Assembly: GCF_050107715.1 (NCBI RefSeq) | Contig: NZ_JBNILN010000001.1 | Location: 62,001-126,000, forward strand | Reading direction: 5' to 3' | DNA length: 64,000 nucleotides | From: Metabacillus_B sp050107715 | Lineage (GTDB): Bacteria > Bacillota > Bacilli > Bacillales > Bacillaceae | In this document: piece after piece, positions 50,109 through 58,808 of the stretch | How the letters are laid out: each line of letters starts with the position of its first letter | How positions within the stretch are numbered: the stretch's first letter is position 1 | Program-made: the position numbers and the translations under genes | The notes under the pieces: generated by a model | The model's input: only the letters and a program-made list of their open reading frames with translations | The model's database searches: none | What the model was told of the DNA's origin: nothing

Positions 50109-52514
50109 ATGTCTTTTTTGCACTTAGCCATACTTCTGCCATTTATCGCGGCTCTTTTCGTGCCATTTATCTATAAGTGGTTCAACAAACATATTCACAC
50201 TGGATGGTTTGTCCTCATCCTTCCGCTGGCATTGTTTGTTTATTTTTTTCAGTACATACCCCCTGTAAGCAGCGGCGATAATACGTATTCCACTGCTGAC
50301 TGGATTCCTTCACTAGGCATACAATTTACAGCTTATGTGGACGGACTCGGACTTTTATTCGCTCTTTTAATTACCGGTATCGGCTCTCTTGTGGTTCTTT
50401 ACTCCATTTATTATCTTTCCAGGGAAAAAGAACAGCTTAACCAATTCTATGTGTATCTTCTCCTTTTTATGGGAGCGATGCTCGGAATTGTCCTCTCGGA
50501 TAACATGATTGTCATGTATACCTTCTGGGAACTGACCAGTCTTTCCTCGTTCCTGCTGATTGGATATTGGCATAAGCGTGAAAAATCCCGTTACGGGGCG
50601 ATGAAATCCATGATGATTACCGTCTTTGGCGGTCTGAGTATGCTCGGGGGCTTTATTCTCCTCTATCTCATCAGCAATACATTCAGCATCAGGGAAATGG
50701 TGACCCAGGCTCCAGTCATTATGGAGCATTCATACTTTCTTCCGGCCATGCTGCTTATTTTGCTTGGCGCATTTACGAAATCGGCTCAGTTTCCATTTTA
50801 CATCTGGCTGCCGGATGCAATGGAAGCACCGACTCCTGTCAGTGCTTACCTCCATTCCGCAACCATGGTTAAAGCAGGGCTTTATTTAACCGCACGATTC
50901 ACACCGGTATTCGGGATGGCCCCGGAATGGTTCTGGCTCGTTTCAGGAGTTGGTTTGATTACCCTGACATGGGCCTCATTTAATGCAGTTAAACAAACCG
51001 ATTTAAAGGCGATTCTGGCTTTTTCAACAGTCAGCCAGCTCGGATTAATCATGACGCTTCTCGGTGCGGGTTCTGCATCCCTGCATTTTGAATCCTTGGA
51101 TGACAATCTTTTTACCGCTTCAATTATTGCAGCGATTTTTCATCTCATTAATCATGCTACATTTAAAGGCAGTCTGTTTATGGCTGCAGGAATCATTGAT
51201 CATGAGACGGGAACAAGGGATATCCGCCGGCTGGGCGGTCTGATGAGTTTTATGCCGATTACCTTTACGATCTCTGCAATCGGAGCCTTTTCCATGGCCG
51301 GACTCCCGCCTTTCAATGGCTTCCTGAGCAAGGAAATGTTTTTCACAGCGATGATTAATTTGCTGAAGTTTGATTTGTTTCAAGCAGAAACTTGGGCAGT
51401 CTTATTCCCTGTATTGGCTTGGGTCGCAAGCGTCTTTACGTTCATTTACAGCATGATTATTGTATTCAAGCCGTTTACGGGCAGGCACAATCCTGAAAAG
51501 CTTGAGAAAAAACCGCATGAAGCTCCACTTGGCATGCTGGTCTCCCCTGTTATTCTGGCATCGCTTGTTGTATTGTTCGGGATATTCCCGAATGTGCTGT
51601 CTTATAGCATCATTGAACCGGCAGCAGCTTCTATAGCTCCAATGCTGCTTGAAGATGGAGAAAAATTCCATGTTCACATTTCCCATTGGCACGGCTTTAA
51701 GCCAGAGCTGTTTATGACCATTGGGGTTATCGCCATTGGTGCTGTCCTATACCTGACACTTCCAAAATGGAAAAAGATATTCGGACTGTTTCCTGAAAAG
51801 CTCACCCTTAACCGGGCATACGACAAGTCAATAAACGGTCTGGACAAAGGCTCACTAAAGGTTCAGGAGCTATATATGACCGGGTTTTTAAGAGACTATC
51901 TCGGGTACATCTTCGTCTTTATCATTCTCATGACAGGATGGGCCATGTACGCCAACTCAGCTTTCTCTTTTCAATCTGCCGCCAATGCCCCGGTTGGGGT
52001 CTATGAGCTGGTACTCGCCGTCTTGCTGATCGCCGGTGTGGTCACCATCCTGTTTGCAAGAACAAGGCTGACCTCCATCATTGCTTTAGGGTCAGTTGGA
52101 TATGGTGTGTCGCTGTTTTTTGTCCTGTTCAGGGCACCCGACCTCGCATTGACCCAGCTTGTAATTGAGACCGTATCTGTTGCTCTGTTCCTGCTTTGCT
52201 TTTATTATTTGCCGGAACTGCAAAAGCGGGAAAGACTGCCGTTTAAAATGGCGAATTTCTTTATTTCACTCGGGGTAGGTACAGTCGTTACTCTCGTGGC
52301 TCTTTCTGCCAACAGCCAGAGGGTATCAGAAACGATTTCAAGATACTTTATTGAAAACAGCTATAAAGAAGCAGGCGGAAAAAACATGGTAAACGTCATT
52401 CTTGTTGATTTCAGGGGCTTTGACACGCTGTTTGAGATCACAGTCCTGCTGACTGCCGCTCTGGGCATATTCGCGATGGTTAAACTGCGGCTGTCAAGGA
52501 GGGAAGAAACGTGA
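50109..52514 (+). CDS. mrpA: Na+/H+ antiporter subunit A
   Basis: 801 aa, same length as B. subtilis MrpA. Large hydrophobic subunit related to respiratory complex I ND5: TPVSAYLHSATMVKAGLYLT, DLKAILAFSTVSQLGLIMTL and FHLINHATFKGSLFMAAGII are the proton-channel helices; the C-terminal third (GSVGYGVSLFFVLFRAPDLA, LTQLVIETVSVALF) is the MrpA-specific domain. GATTGGAGGC precedes the ATG at 50109. First gene of the seven-gene operon mrpABCDEFG for Na+ and alkali resistance. Confidence 0.95.
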   Translation: MSFLHLAILLPFIAALFVPFIYKWFNKHIHTGWFVLILPLALFVYFFQYIPPVSSGDNTYSTADWIPSLGIQFTAYVDGLGLLFALLITGIGSLVVLYSIYYLSREKEQLNQFYVYLLLFMGAMLGIVLSDNMIVMYTFWELTSLSSFLLIGYWHKREKSRYGAMKSMMITVFGGLSMLGGFILLYLISNTFSIREMVTQAPVIMEHSYFLPAMLLILLGAFTKSAQFPFYIWLPDAMEAPTPVSAYLHSATMVKAGLYLTARFTPVFGMAPEWFWLVSGVGLITLTWASFNAVKQTDLKAILAFSTVSQLGLIMTLLGAGSASLHFESLDDNLFTASIIAAIFHLINHATFKGSLFMAAGIIDHETGTRDIRRLGGLMSFMPITFTISAIGAFSMAGLPPFNGFLSKEMFFTAMINLLKFDLFQAETWAVLFPVLAWVASVFTFIYSMIIVFKPFTGRHNPEKLEKKPHEAPLGMLVSPVILASLVVLFGIFPNVLSYSIIEPAAASIAPMLLEDGEKFHVHISHWHGFKPELFMTIGVIAIGAVLYLTLPKWKKIFGLFPEKLTLNRAYDKSINGLDKGSLKVQELYMTGFLRDYLGYIFVFIILMTGWAMYANSAFSFQSAANAPVGVYELVLAVLLIAGVVTILFARTRLTSIIALGSVGYGVSLFFVLFRAPDLALTQLVIETVSVALFLLCFYYLPELQKRERLPFKMANFFISLGVGTVVTLVALSANSQRVSETISRYFIENSYKEAGGKNMVNVILVDFRGFDTLFEITVLLTAALGIFAMVKLRLSRREET

Positions 52515-52948
52515 AACGGACGAATTTAAAAACCAATGACCATATTTTGCAAACAGTTGTTAAAATTGTGTTTTTTATCATTTTCATCTACTCCATTTAC
52601 CTTTTCTTTGCAGGGCATTATACTCCGGGCGGAGGGTTTGTCGGGGGTCTGATGACTTCCTCCGCTGTGGTGCTGCTACTGCTGGCCTATGATGTAAAAA
52701 CAGTTACCTCCATCCTGCCGTTTAATTTTATTAAAGTGGCGGCAGTCGGGTTGCTTTTAGCTTTAGGGACAGGTCTTGGAGCCCTTTTTTACGACCTTCC
52801 TTTTTTGAAGCAGGCCCACGGTCCGGTGCATTTGCCAGTGTTTGGCGAGGTTGAGCTGGCATCTGCCACCCTTTTTGACCTTGGAGTTTATTTAGTTGTA
52901 GTAGGTGTAACCATGACCATAATCCAGACGATTGGAGAGACGGAATAA
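52511..52948 (+). CDS. mrpB: Na+/H+ antiporter subunit B
   Basis: 145 aa, four membrane helices. FIIFIYSIYLFFAGHYTPGG and GGFVGGLMTSSAVVLLLLAY carry the conserved GHxxPGGGF motif of the MrpB family. GTG start overlapping the mrpA stop by four bases, with GAGGGAAG upstream. Confidence 0.93.
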   Translation: MKRTNLKTNDHILQTVVKIVFFIIFIYSIYLFFAGHYTPGGGFVGGLMTSSAVVLLLLAYDVKTVTSILPFNFIKVAAVGLLLALGTGLGALFYDLPFLKQAHGPVHLPVFGEVELASATLFDLGVYLVVVGVTMTIIQTIGETE

Positions 52949-53289
52949 TGGAAGTCATAATGTCAATTGTTTGCGGTATTTTATTCATGGCCGCCACTTA
53001 TCTGATGCTCTCTAAAAGCTTGCTGCGGATTATCGTCGGTACCTCCCTTCTCAGTCATGGTGCCCACCTGCTGATTCTGACAATGGGCGGGCTTAAAGAA
53101 GGGGCTCCCCCGCTGCTTGGAGAGAAGGCAGAGAACTACGTGGATCCCCTCCCGCAGGCACTGATATTAACGGCCATCGTTATCAGCTTCGGGGTGACCG
53201 CTTTTATGCTTGTCCTTGCCTATAGAACCTATCAGGAGCTGGGAACGGATGATATGGATCAAATGAGAGGAACTGATTCCCATGAGTAA
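52948..53289 (+). CDS. mrpC: Na+/H+ antiporter subunit C
   Basis: 113 aa, three helices, homologous to NuoK: LLRIIVGTSLLSHGAHLLIL, then VDPLPQALILTAIVISFGVT. The start overlaps the mrpB stop (TAATG). An internal ATG five codons later is a possible alternative. Confidence 0.93.
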   Translation: MEVIMSIVCGILFMAATYLMLSKSLLRIIVGTSLLSHGAHLLILTMGGLKEGAPPLLGEKAENYVDPLPQALILTAIVISFGVTAFMLVLAYRTYQELGTDDMDQMRGTDSHE

Positions 53290-54763
53290 CAATTTTGTGA
53301 TGTTGCCTCTGATTATTCCTTTAATCGCAGGCATTTTACTTATTTTCTTTAATAAAAAACCACGGATCCAAAGAACGTTAAGCGCCTTGTTTTCTCTTAC
53401 AGCCGTGATTTTCTCAGCTATCCTGGTCGGCACGGTTCACCAAAGCGGCATCCAGACCGTTGAAATTGGAGGGTGGGCGCCTCCTTACGGCATTCCGTTT
53501 GTCGCAGACATGTACGCAAGTCTTTTAGTTTTATCAACAAGTGTAATAGGATTAACCGGCATTTTATTTTCTTTTCGTACAATCGGGAAAGAACGCGAGT
53601 ATTTCTTTTACTACCCGGCTGTCCAATTTTTGCTGGCAGGGGTAACAGGGGCGTTTCTGACAGGGGACATTTTCAACCTGTTCGTCTTCTTTGAAGTCCT
53701 GCTCATGGCTTCTTATGTCCTTATGGTACTTGGCGGTGAGAAGAAGCAGCTGAGAGAATCGATCAAGTATATCACCGTAAACATTTTCTCTTCCGCTCTT
53801 TTTGTTATAACCGTCGCTTTTTTATACGCGGTAACAGGAACCTTGAACATGGCAGACTTGAGTGTGAAAATCAGTGAAGGCGGGCAAACCGGACTGCTGA
53901 CGGTAATCGCCATCCTGTTCCTGATCGTTTTTGGAATGAAAGGGGCTATTTTTCCGCTTTATTTTTGGCTCCCGGGATCCTACCATGCCCCTCCTGCAGC
54001 CGTTACAGCCCTGTTTGGTGCACTACTGACAAAGGTTGGCGTTTATGCCATTACAAGAATTTACACACTGATTTTTACTCACGAACAAGCCTTTACGCAT
54101 GAGATCCTTGGATGGCTTGCGGCTCTCACCATCTTATTTGGGGTGATTGGCGCAATCGCATACTGGGACGTAAAAAAAATTGTTATTTACAACATCATCG
54201 CGGCGGTTGGGGTCATCCTATTCGGGGTAGCGGCTGCAACACCCGCTGGAATTGAAGGTTCGATCTACTACCTGATCCACGACATGATTATTAAAGGGGC
54301 TTTGTTCTTCCTGGCCGGAATTATGATCAGCATTACAGGAACCTCCAATTTACGAAAAATGGGCGGCCTTATTCAACAGTACCCGCTTGCCGGGTGGATG
54401 TTTTTTCTGTCGGCTATAGCGCTTGCAGGCATTCCTCCAATGAGCGGCTTTATTGGCAAGCTGAAAATCATCCAGGGAGGCTTTGAAGCAGGAGAATATG
54501 CAATTGCTCTGGTTGTGCTCTTTTCAAGTCTTCTCGTCCTCTACTCGATCATGAAAATTTTCATGAACGGTTTCTGGGGAGAGGTGCAGCCGATTAAAGG
54601 AAATCCTTCCGTTAAAGGAATGGTCTATCCGGCTGTCATCCTTGTAGCTCTTTCCGCAGCTTTTGGCCTTGGGACAGAATTTGTTTCACCATATATTACC
54701 CAGGCAGCCGAAACACTGCTGGATCCGTCCATCTATATTGAAGCCGTTTTAAAGGAGCAGTGA
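53282..54763 (+). CDS. mrpD: Na+/H+ antiporter subunit D
   Basis: 493 aa, about 14 helices, related to ND2/ND4. Key text: GDIFNLFVFFEVLLMASYVL (with the conserved Glu), PLYFWLPGSYHAPPAAVTAL, FGALLTKVGVYAITRIYTL and LIHDMIIKGALFFLAGIMI. Overlaps mrpC by eight bases. Confidence 0.95.
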   Translation: MSNNFVMLPLIIPLIAGILLIFFNKKPRIQRTLSALFSLTAVIFSAILVGTVHQSGIQTVEIGGWAPPYGIPFVADMYASLLVLSTSVIGLTGILFSFRTIGKEREYFFYYPAVQFLLAGVTGAFLTGDIFNLFVFFEVLLMASYVLMVLGGEKKQLRESIKYITVNIFSSALFVITVAFLYAVTGTLNMADLSVKISEGGQTGLLTVIAILFLIVFGMKGAIFPLYFWLPGSYHAPPAAVTALFGALLTKVGVYAITRIYTLIFTHEQAFTHEILGWLAALTILFGVIGAIAYWDVKKIVIYNIIAAVGVILFGVAAATPAGIEGSIYYLIHDMIIKGALFFLAGIMISITGTSNLRKMGGLIQQYPLAGWMFFLSAIALAGIPPMSGFIGKLKIIQGGFEAGEYAIALVVLFSSLLVLYSIMKIFMNGFWGEVQPIKGNPSVKGMVYPAVILVALSAAFGLGTEFVSPYITQAAETLLDPSIYIEAVLKEQ

Positions 54764-54768
54764 TGCAA

Positions 54769-55245
54769 ATGGCTTTTCAAGTATTGTTAAATTTCTTTAT
54801 AGCGTTTATATGGATGTTTCTGCAGAATACTTATACGTTTGGAACCTTTGCAGTTGGTTTTCTCTTTGGACTGCTCATGATTTTCGGGATGAGGCGCTTT
54901 TTTACGACAAGGTTTTATTTCTGGAATGTACTGGCCGTCTTTACGCTGTTTGCGATTTTTATTAAAGAGCTGGTCCTATCCAATCTCTCAGTGCTCAAAA
55001 TCATTCTGACTCCGACGTTAAAGCTGACTCCGGGCATTTTCGCCTATGAGACAGACCTTAAGAAGGATTGGGAAATAACTGTTTTATCCAACCTGATTAC
55101 ACTGACACCCGGAACACTTGTTGTGGAAGTTTCAGAGGATAACAAAATCCTCTACATCCATGCAATGGACATCAATAGCGCAGAAGAGGCCCGCAAAGAT
55201 ATCAGAGATTCCTTTGAAAAAGCAATCAAGGAGGTGAGCCGCTGA
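54769..55245 (+). CDS. mrpE: Na+/H+ antiporter subunit E
   Basis: 158 aa. MAFQVLLNFFIAFIWMFLQN start as in B. subtilis MrpE; FIKELVLSNLSVLKIILTPT and LSNLITLTPGTLVVEVSEDN are the family core. AAAGGAG lies within the mrpD end; GTG at 54760 and ATG at 54763 are less likely starts. Confidence 0.92.
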   Translation: MAFQVLLNFFIAFIWMFLQNTYTFGTFAVGFLFGLLMIFGMRRFFTTRFYFWNVLAVFTLFAIFIKELVLSNLSVLKIILTPTLKLTPGIFAYETDLKKDWEITVLSNLITLTPGTLVVEVSEDNKILYIHAMDINSAEEARKDIRDSFEKAIKEVSR

Positions 55246-55246
55246 T

Positions 55247-55537
55247 ATGGACATGTTTGAACTCGCAATGAGGCTCGCACTGCTCATTCTGGCGGTCTCC
55301 ACTCTGCTCTACTTCTACCGGCTTGTAAAGGGTCCAACCGTTCCAGACAGGGTGGTGGCGCTGGACGCAATCGGCATTAACCTGATCGGGATGACAGCAG
55401 TCATTTCAGTTGTCCTGAAAACGAATGCGTTCCTTGAAGTCATCCTCCTGCTTGGGATTCTCGCCTTCATTGGAACCGTAGCCTTTTCGAAGTTTCTTGA
55501 GAAAGGAGAAATTATCGAAAATGATCGTGATCAGTAA
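55247..55537 (+). CDS. mrpF: Na+/H+ antiporter subunit F
   Basis: 96 aa, three helices: YRLVKGPTVPDRVVALDAIG is the signature loop. AGGAGGTGAG upstream within mrpE's end; one base separates the mrpE stop from this start. Confidence 0.93.
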   Translation: MDMFELAMRLALLILAVSTLLYFYRLVKGPTVPDRVVALDAIGINLIGMTAVISVVLKTNAFLEVILLLGILAFIGTVAFSKFLEKGEIIENDRDQ

Positions 55538-55886
55538 AATTATCATCGCCTATCTCATTTTACAGGGCGCCCTTCTCTGCCTGTTCGCATCCATAGGAGT
55601 TTTAAGGCTCCCCGATGTTTACACTAGGAATCACGCCGCTTCGAAAGGGGCGACACTAGGCATCATCAGCTTGCTGCTTGGCGTATTTTTGTACTTTCTG
55701 CTCATTCAGGGCCATTTTAATTCCAGAGTGCTTCTGGGAATTGCATTCGTATTTATTACCTCTCCTGTAGCCGGACATTTAATCATGAGAGCCGCTCATA
55801 ATACTAAGGTTCCTTTATGGGAAAACAGCGTCCAAAATGATCTTCGGAAAAAGAAGGACGGGGAAGCCGGGCATAGTGGGGATTGA
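55521..55886 (+). CDS. mrpG: Na+/H+ antiporter subunit G
   Basis: 121 aa, three helices: FASIGVLRLPDVYTRNHAAS, KGATLGIISLLLGVFLYFLL and PVAGHLIMRAAHNTKVPLWE. GAAAGGAG precedes; start ATG 55521 gives the family's usual N-terminus, overlapping mrpF by 17 bases. Last gene of the operon. Confidence 0.92.
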   Translation: MIVISKIIIAYLILQGALLCLFASIGVLRLPDVYTRNHAASKGATLGIISLLLGVFLYFLLIQGHFNSRVLLGIAFVFITSPVAGHLIMRAAHNTKVPLWENSVQNDLRKKKDGEAGHSGD

Positions 55887-56562
55887 CCATGCAGAACAGT
55901 ATGCAAACCGCCTGATGGAGCGCCTGAAGGCTGAAGCTGTCCCTGAAAATCAGGAAGCCATGGAAGCCTATATGAAGAATCAATTTCATTTTCTAGGGAT
56001 TAGAACGCCTGAACGTAAACAGATTCTAAAGGATTTTATTAAAGAATCAGGGTATCCCGAAACCCCGGAAGATCTCAAAAAAACCGTTATTATTCTTTTC
56101 CAGTCTTCCTTCAGGGAATACGCATATGCAGGTCTGGATTTGCTTATTAAAAGAAAAAAGCATCTTCATTCAGGGGACCTTACCTTTTTGGAGAAGCTGA
56201 TCCTGACAAAGCCATGGTGGGACACTGTAGACCTGCTGGCTTCCCATATCGCAGGCTACTTGCTGTCCTCTGAACCAGCCTCAAGTACGGTGACAGAGCA
56301 GTGGGTCGAGCATGAGTCGATTTGGATGAAGCGGACAGCCCTTCTTTTCCAGCTTAAATACAAAGACCAAACAGACTCAGATAAGCTGGGAAGGATCATT
56401 TGCAGACTTTCTGATTCAAATGAATTTTTCCTTCAAAAAGCCATTGGCTGGGCACTTAGAGAATATTCGAAAACGAATCCGGAATGGGTCATTCAGTTCA
56501 CGGCACAAAATGAACTAAAACCGCTCAGCAAAAAGGAAGCGTTAAAAATCATCAGCAGATAG
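55876..56562 (+). CDS. DNA alkylation repair protein, AlkD-like
   Basis: About 228 aa of HEAT-like helices. YMKNQFHFLGIRTPERKQIL is the typical AlkD opening; LTKPWWDTVDLLASHIAGYL carries the Trp and Asp (WWDxVD) used in non-base-flipping glycosylase activity; FFLQKAIGWALREYSKTNPE is the conserved C-terminal block. Removes alkylated purines. Start unclear: GTG at 55876 (inside the mrpG end) fits best, ATG at 55837 is also in frame. Follows mrpG with overlap, so it may be read through from the mrp operon. Confidence 0.82.
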   Translation: MGIDHAEQYANRLMERLKAEAVPENQEAMEAYMKNQFHFLGIRTPERKQILKDFIKESGYPETPEDLKKTVIILFQSSFREYAYAGLDLLIKRKKHLHSGDLTFLEKLILTKPWWDTVDLLASHIAGYLLSSEPASSTVTEQWVEHESIWMKRTALLFQLKYKDQTDSDKLGRIICRLSDSNEFFLQKAIGWALREYSKTNPEWVIQFTAQNELKPLSKKEALKIISR

Positions 56563-56595
56563 CAGGATTTTTCACTTTAAGATGCTCCTGTATAC

Positions 56596-56632
56596 AAAAA
56601 ACAAAAACCCCTGCAAAGGGGTTTTTGTTTTG
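56596..56632. terminator. Bidirectional terminator between alkD-like gene and yuxO
   Basis: ACAAAAACCCC ... GGGGTTTTTGT stem with T/A runs on both sides. Confidence 0.85.
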
Positions 56633-56669
56633 ATTCAGGCTCTCATTCACCCGCTAAGCATCAAAGACC

Positions 56670-57056
56670 TTACTGCTTCTTCTGAATGACTGCCATTGTG
56701 CATCTTGAAATACAAATAAGCCGGTCATCCTCATCCGTAATCCTGATATCCCATACCATGGTAGATTTCCCTTTATGGGAAGGGGTTGCACGTGCCGTTA
56801 CAAATCCATCCCGTTTGGACCGAATATGATTCGCATTGATTTCAAGTCCTACACATAATTCTGTTTCCTGATCAATAAAGTGATACGCCCCAATGCTTGC
56901 CGCAGTCTCTGCTAATGCTACTGATGCACCTCCGTGCAGAATGCCAAACGGCTGATGCGTCCTGCTGTCAACCGGCATGACCGCAATAACCCCTTGATCT
57001 GAAACCTCTTTAATTTCAATCCCTAGTGTTTCAATCATTGTATTTGCAGTATCCAC
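56670..57056 (-). CDS. yuxO: Hotdog-fold thioesterase YuxO (PaaI type)
   Basis: 128 aa. RTHQPFGILHGGASVALAET and AASIGAYHF form the hotdog helix with the catalytic acidic residue; LEINANHIRS and VWDIRITDEDDRLICISRCT follow. Probably hydrolyses acyl-CoA (related to DHNA-CoA thioesterases of menaquinone synthesis). GTG start at 57056 with AAAGGGGG seven bases upstream; the frame to 57086 lacks a site. Confidence 0.88.
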   Translation of the reverse strand: MDTANTMIETLGIEIKEVSDQGVIAVMPVDSRTHQPFGILHGGASVALAETAASIGAYHFIDQETELCVGLEINANHIRSKRDGFVTARATPSHKGKSTMVWDIRITDEDDRLICISRCTMAVIQKKQ

Positions 57057-57114
57057 TTCTGTTCCCCCTTTGTCCCCGTCTATCATATTTTAACGCCTGA
57101 GCGCTGATCCGTCG

Positions 57115-57195
57115 TTAATTTTTTAGCACCTTAATCACAAAAACCAAATAAACCGCCAGCAAAAGCAACGCGGGTAGAACCGCCAGGATATTCAT
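57115..57195 (-). CDS. 26-aa single-helix membrane peptide
   Basis: ATG at 57195 preceded by GAGGGGGCTGAA encodes MNILAVLPALLLLAVYLVFV and ends IKVLKN. It is a textbook membrane helix with a positive tail, so orientation is N-out, C-in. Too short for usual gene callers. No recognised family; in the gap between the SIMPL gene and yuxO. Confidence 0.5.
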   Translation of the reverse strand: MNILAVLPALLLLAVYLVFVIKVLKN

Positions 57196-57315
57196 TTCAG
57201 CCCCCTCGTATGAATTCGATCATAATACATGATTACCATCATACGGGACGAATATCACGTGAATATTGAGAATATGTTTATTTTTTGTAAAGTTCTGTTA
57301 TTGGCGCGGCCGTTT

Positions 57316-57990
57316 TTAACTGTAGCGGTAATGAACGCGGACCTCTGCTGAAACTGTCAAAGAACCCGGAAAAACTTGTGCAGAGGATGCCGGAGCTGCT
57401 GCCAGCGACAGCCCTTCCCGCTCATAGGGAACGAACGACCTTGACGATTCGGTGACTCTAACAGGCACCCGGTTCAAGGAAACCTGGTAGCTTTCGGCAA
57501 GAACGGCCGCTTTCTCATAGGCTTGCTTGACAGCCTCCTGCAAAGCAGCCTCCACATAGGGTTTGGCATTTTCAAGCTTAAACACCACCCGGTCTACGCG
57601 GTTCACCCCATTGCTGACAGCAGTGTCGACAATTGCACCTATTTGATCGAGCCGTTCCGTCTTTACTGAAATTAAATTTACGACCTCGTACCCTACAAGC
57701 GTCTGCTTGCCATCCTGAAACGAATACTTAGGAGAAATGCTATAGGAAATCGTTTGGATATCCTCTTTGTTGATTCCCTGCCTGAAAAGAGCATTCACAG
57801 CCCGCTCCAGCCTGAGCTTGTTTTCTTCCTGAGCGGTCTTGACATCTTCTGCTTCTGTTACAATCCCAAGCTGGATCAGTGCTGTGTCCGGCGTTGCCTC
57901 TGCAGACCCCTGTCCTGTGACTTCCATTAAATACTCTTTCCGGTCCCGGTTCTGCCCGTTTAGGGTTGGCATGTAGCCTCCATATTGCAT
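57316..57990 (-). CDS. SIMPL/DUF541 domain protein
   Basis: 224 aa without a signal peptide. LMEVTGQGSAEATPDTALIQ is the family's first strand; QEENKLRLERAVNALFRQGI, NKEDIQTISYSISPKYSFQD and ETERL-like KTERLDQIGAIVDTAVSNGV follow; EALQEAVKQAYEKAAVLAES is the conserved helix. Homologues (YggE, BP26) are outer-face or stress proteins, but here no secretion signal is seen. AGAAGTGAGAGT precedes the ATG. Confidence 0.88.
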   Translation of the reverse strand: MQYGGYMPTLNGQNRDRKEYLMEVTGQGSAEATPDTALIQLGIVTEAEDVKTAQEENKLRLERAVNALFRQGINKEDIQTISYSISPKYSFQDGKQTLVGYEVVNLISVKTERLDQIGAIVDTAVSNGVNRVDRVVFKLENAKPYVEAALQEAVKQAYEKAAVLAESYQVSLNRVPVRVTESSRSFVPYEREGLSLAAAPASSAQVFPGSLTVSAEVRVHYRYS

Positions 57991-58088
57991 ACTCTCACTT
58001 CTTTCAGAGATATTTCTCTAAATATATGTGAGCATCTGTTCAATTTTGCTGCAAATGAATCTTTTTGCCGTATCCCAAAGCGTTAAGC

Positions 58089-58730
58089 TTAGTCAATAAT
58101 CGATTCCGATTTAGCTATTAGCACAGCCTCCGTTCTGGAGCCTACATTCAATTTATTGAATATGGAGGTCAGACTGTATTCTATGGATCGCTTGCTGAGA
58201 TGCAGATTATCTGCGATTTCCTGGTTCGTATGCCCCTTCTCCACTTCTTGCAAAATGGATTTTTCACGTTCGTTTAAGCATTCAGCATCCATACTTTGAT
58301 CGTCCTGCTTCTGCTTTTGCTGCGAAAGAAGGGTTTGGAGGTATCCATATGGAAGGACGATTTCTCCATTAATAGCATGACGGATATAAGAAAGAATTTT
58401 CTCTTTAGACTCTGCTTTATTAATGGCACCGTGGATTCCCATGCGAATGGCTTCTTCAAAATAATCCTCAACCTCATAGCCCGTATACAAAATAATTTTA
58501 CAGCCGCAGTTCTGCTCTACGATCCCCCTGGAAAGCTCCATTCCATTAATATCTCCCAAATTCAAATCCATCAGGACGACATCGTATGGGGAAAAGTCCT
58601 GCTTCTCCACCGCCTCAAGGGTAAATGGCGGATTCATAAAATCCACAGTCACTTCCGGATCTTTTTCTAAAATTGCTTTCGTCCCTTCTCTTACTGCCGG
58701 GTGATCATCCACTACTAAAATATGTATCAT
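58089..58730 (-). CDS. comA: Competence response regulator ComA
   Basis: 213 aa. Receiver domain: MIHILVVDDHPAVREGTKAI, phospho-Asp in YDVVLMDLNLGDINGMELS, and GAINKAESKE. LuxR/FixJ helix-turn-helix: EVEKGHTNQEIADNLHLSKR, SIEYSLTSIFNKLNVGSRTE, nearly identical to B. subtilis ComA. Activated by ComP, it binds TTGCGG-N4-CCGCAA boxes. The ATG at 58730 has GGAGG only three bases upstream, shorter than usual, which may reduce translation. A terminator separates it from comP. Confidence 0.95.
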   Translation of the reverse strand: MIHILVVDDHPAVREGTKAILEKDPEVTVDFMNPPFTLEAVEKQDFSPYDVVLMDLNLGDINGMELSRGIVEQNCGCKIILYTGYEVEDYFEEAIRMGIHGAINKAESKEKILSYIRHAINGEIVLPYGYLQTLLSQQKQKQDDQSMDAECLNEREKSILQEVEKGHTNQEIADNLHLSKRSIEYSLTSIFNKLNVGSRTEAVLIAKSESIID

Positions 58731-58769
58731 AGCCCTCCTACCTCTCCATGAAGCTAGTCTTATTGTATA

Positions 58770-58797
58770 AAAAAGACTTGGCATTAGCCAAGTCTTT
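58770..58797 (-). terminator. Hairpin terminator between comP and comA
   Basis: AAAGACTTGG ... CCAAGTCTTT, 10-bp stem with a 6-base loop, then TTTTTTAT on the minus strand. It begins about 12 bases past the comP stop, so comA is expressed by read-through or from its own promoter. Confidence 0.8.
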
Positions 58798-58808
58798 CGT
58801 GAAAAAAG

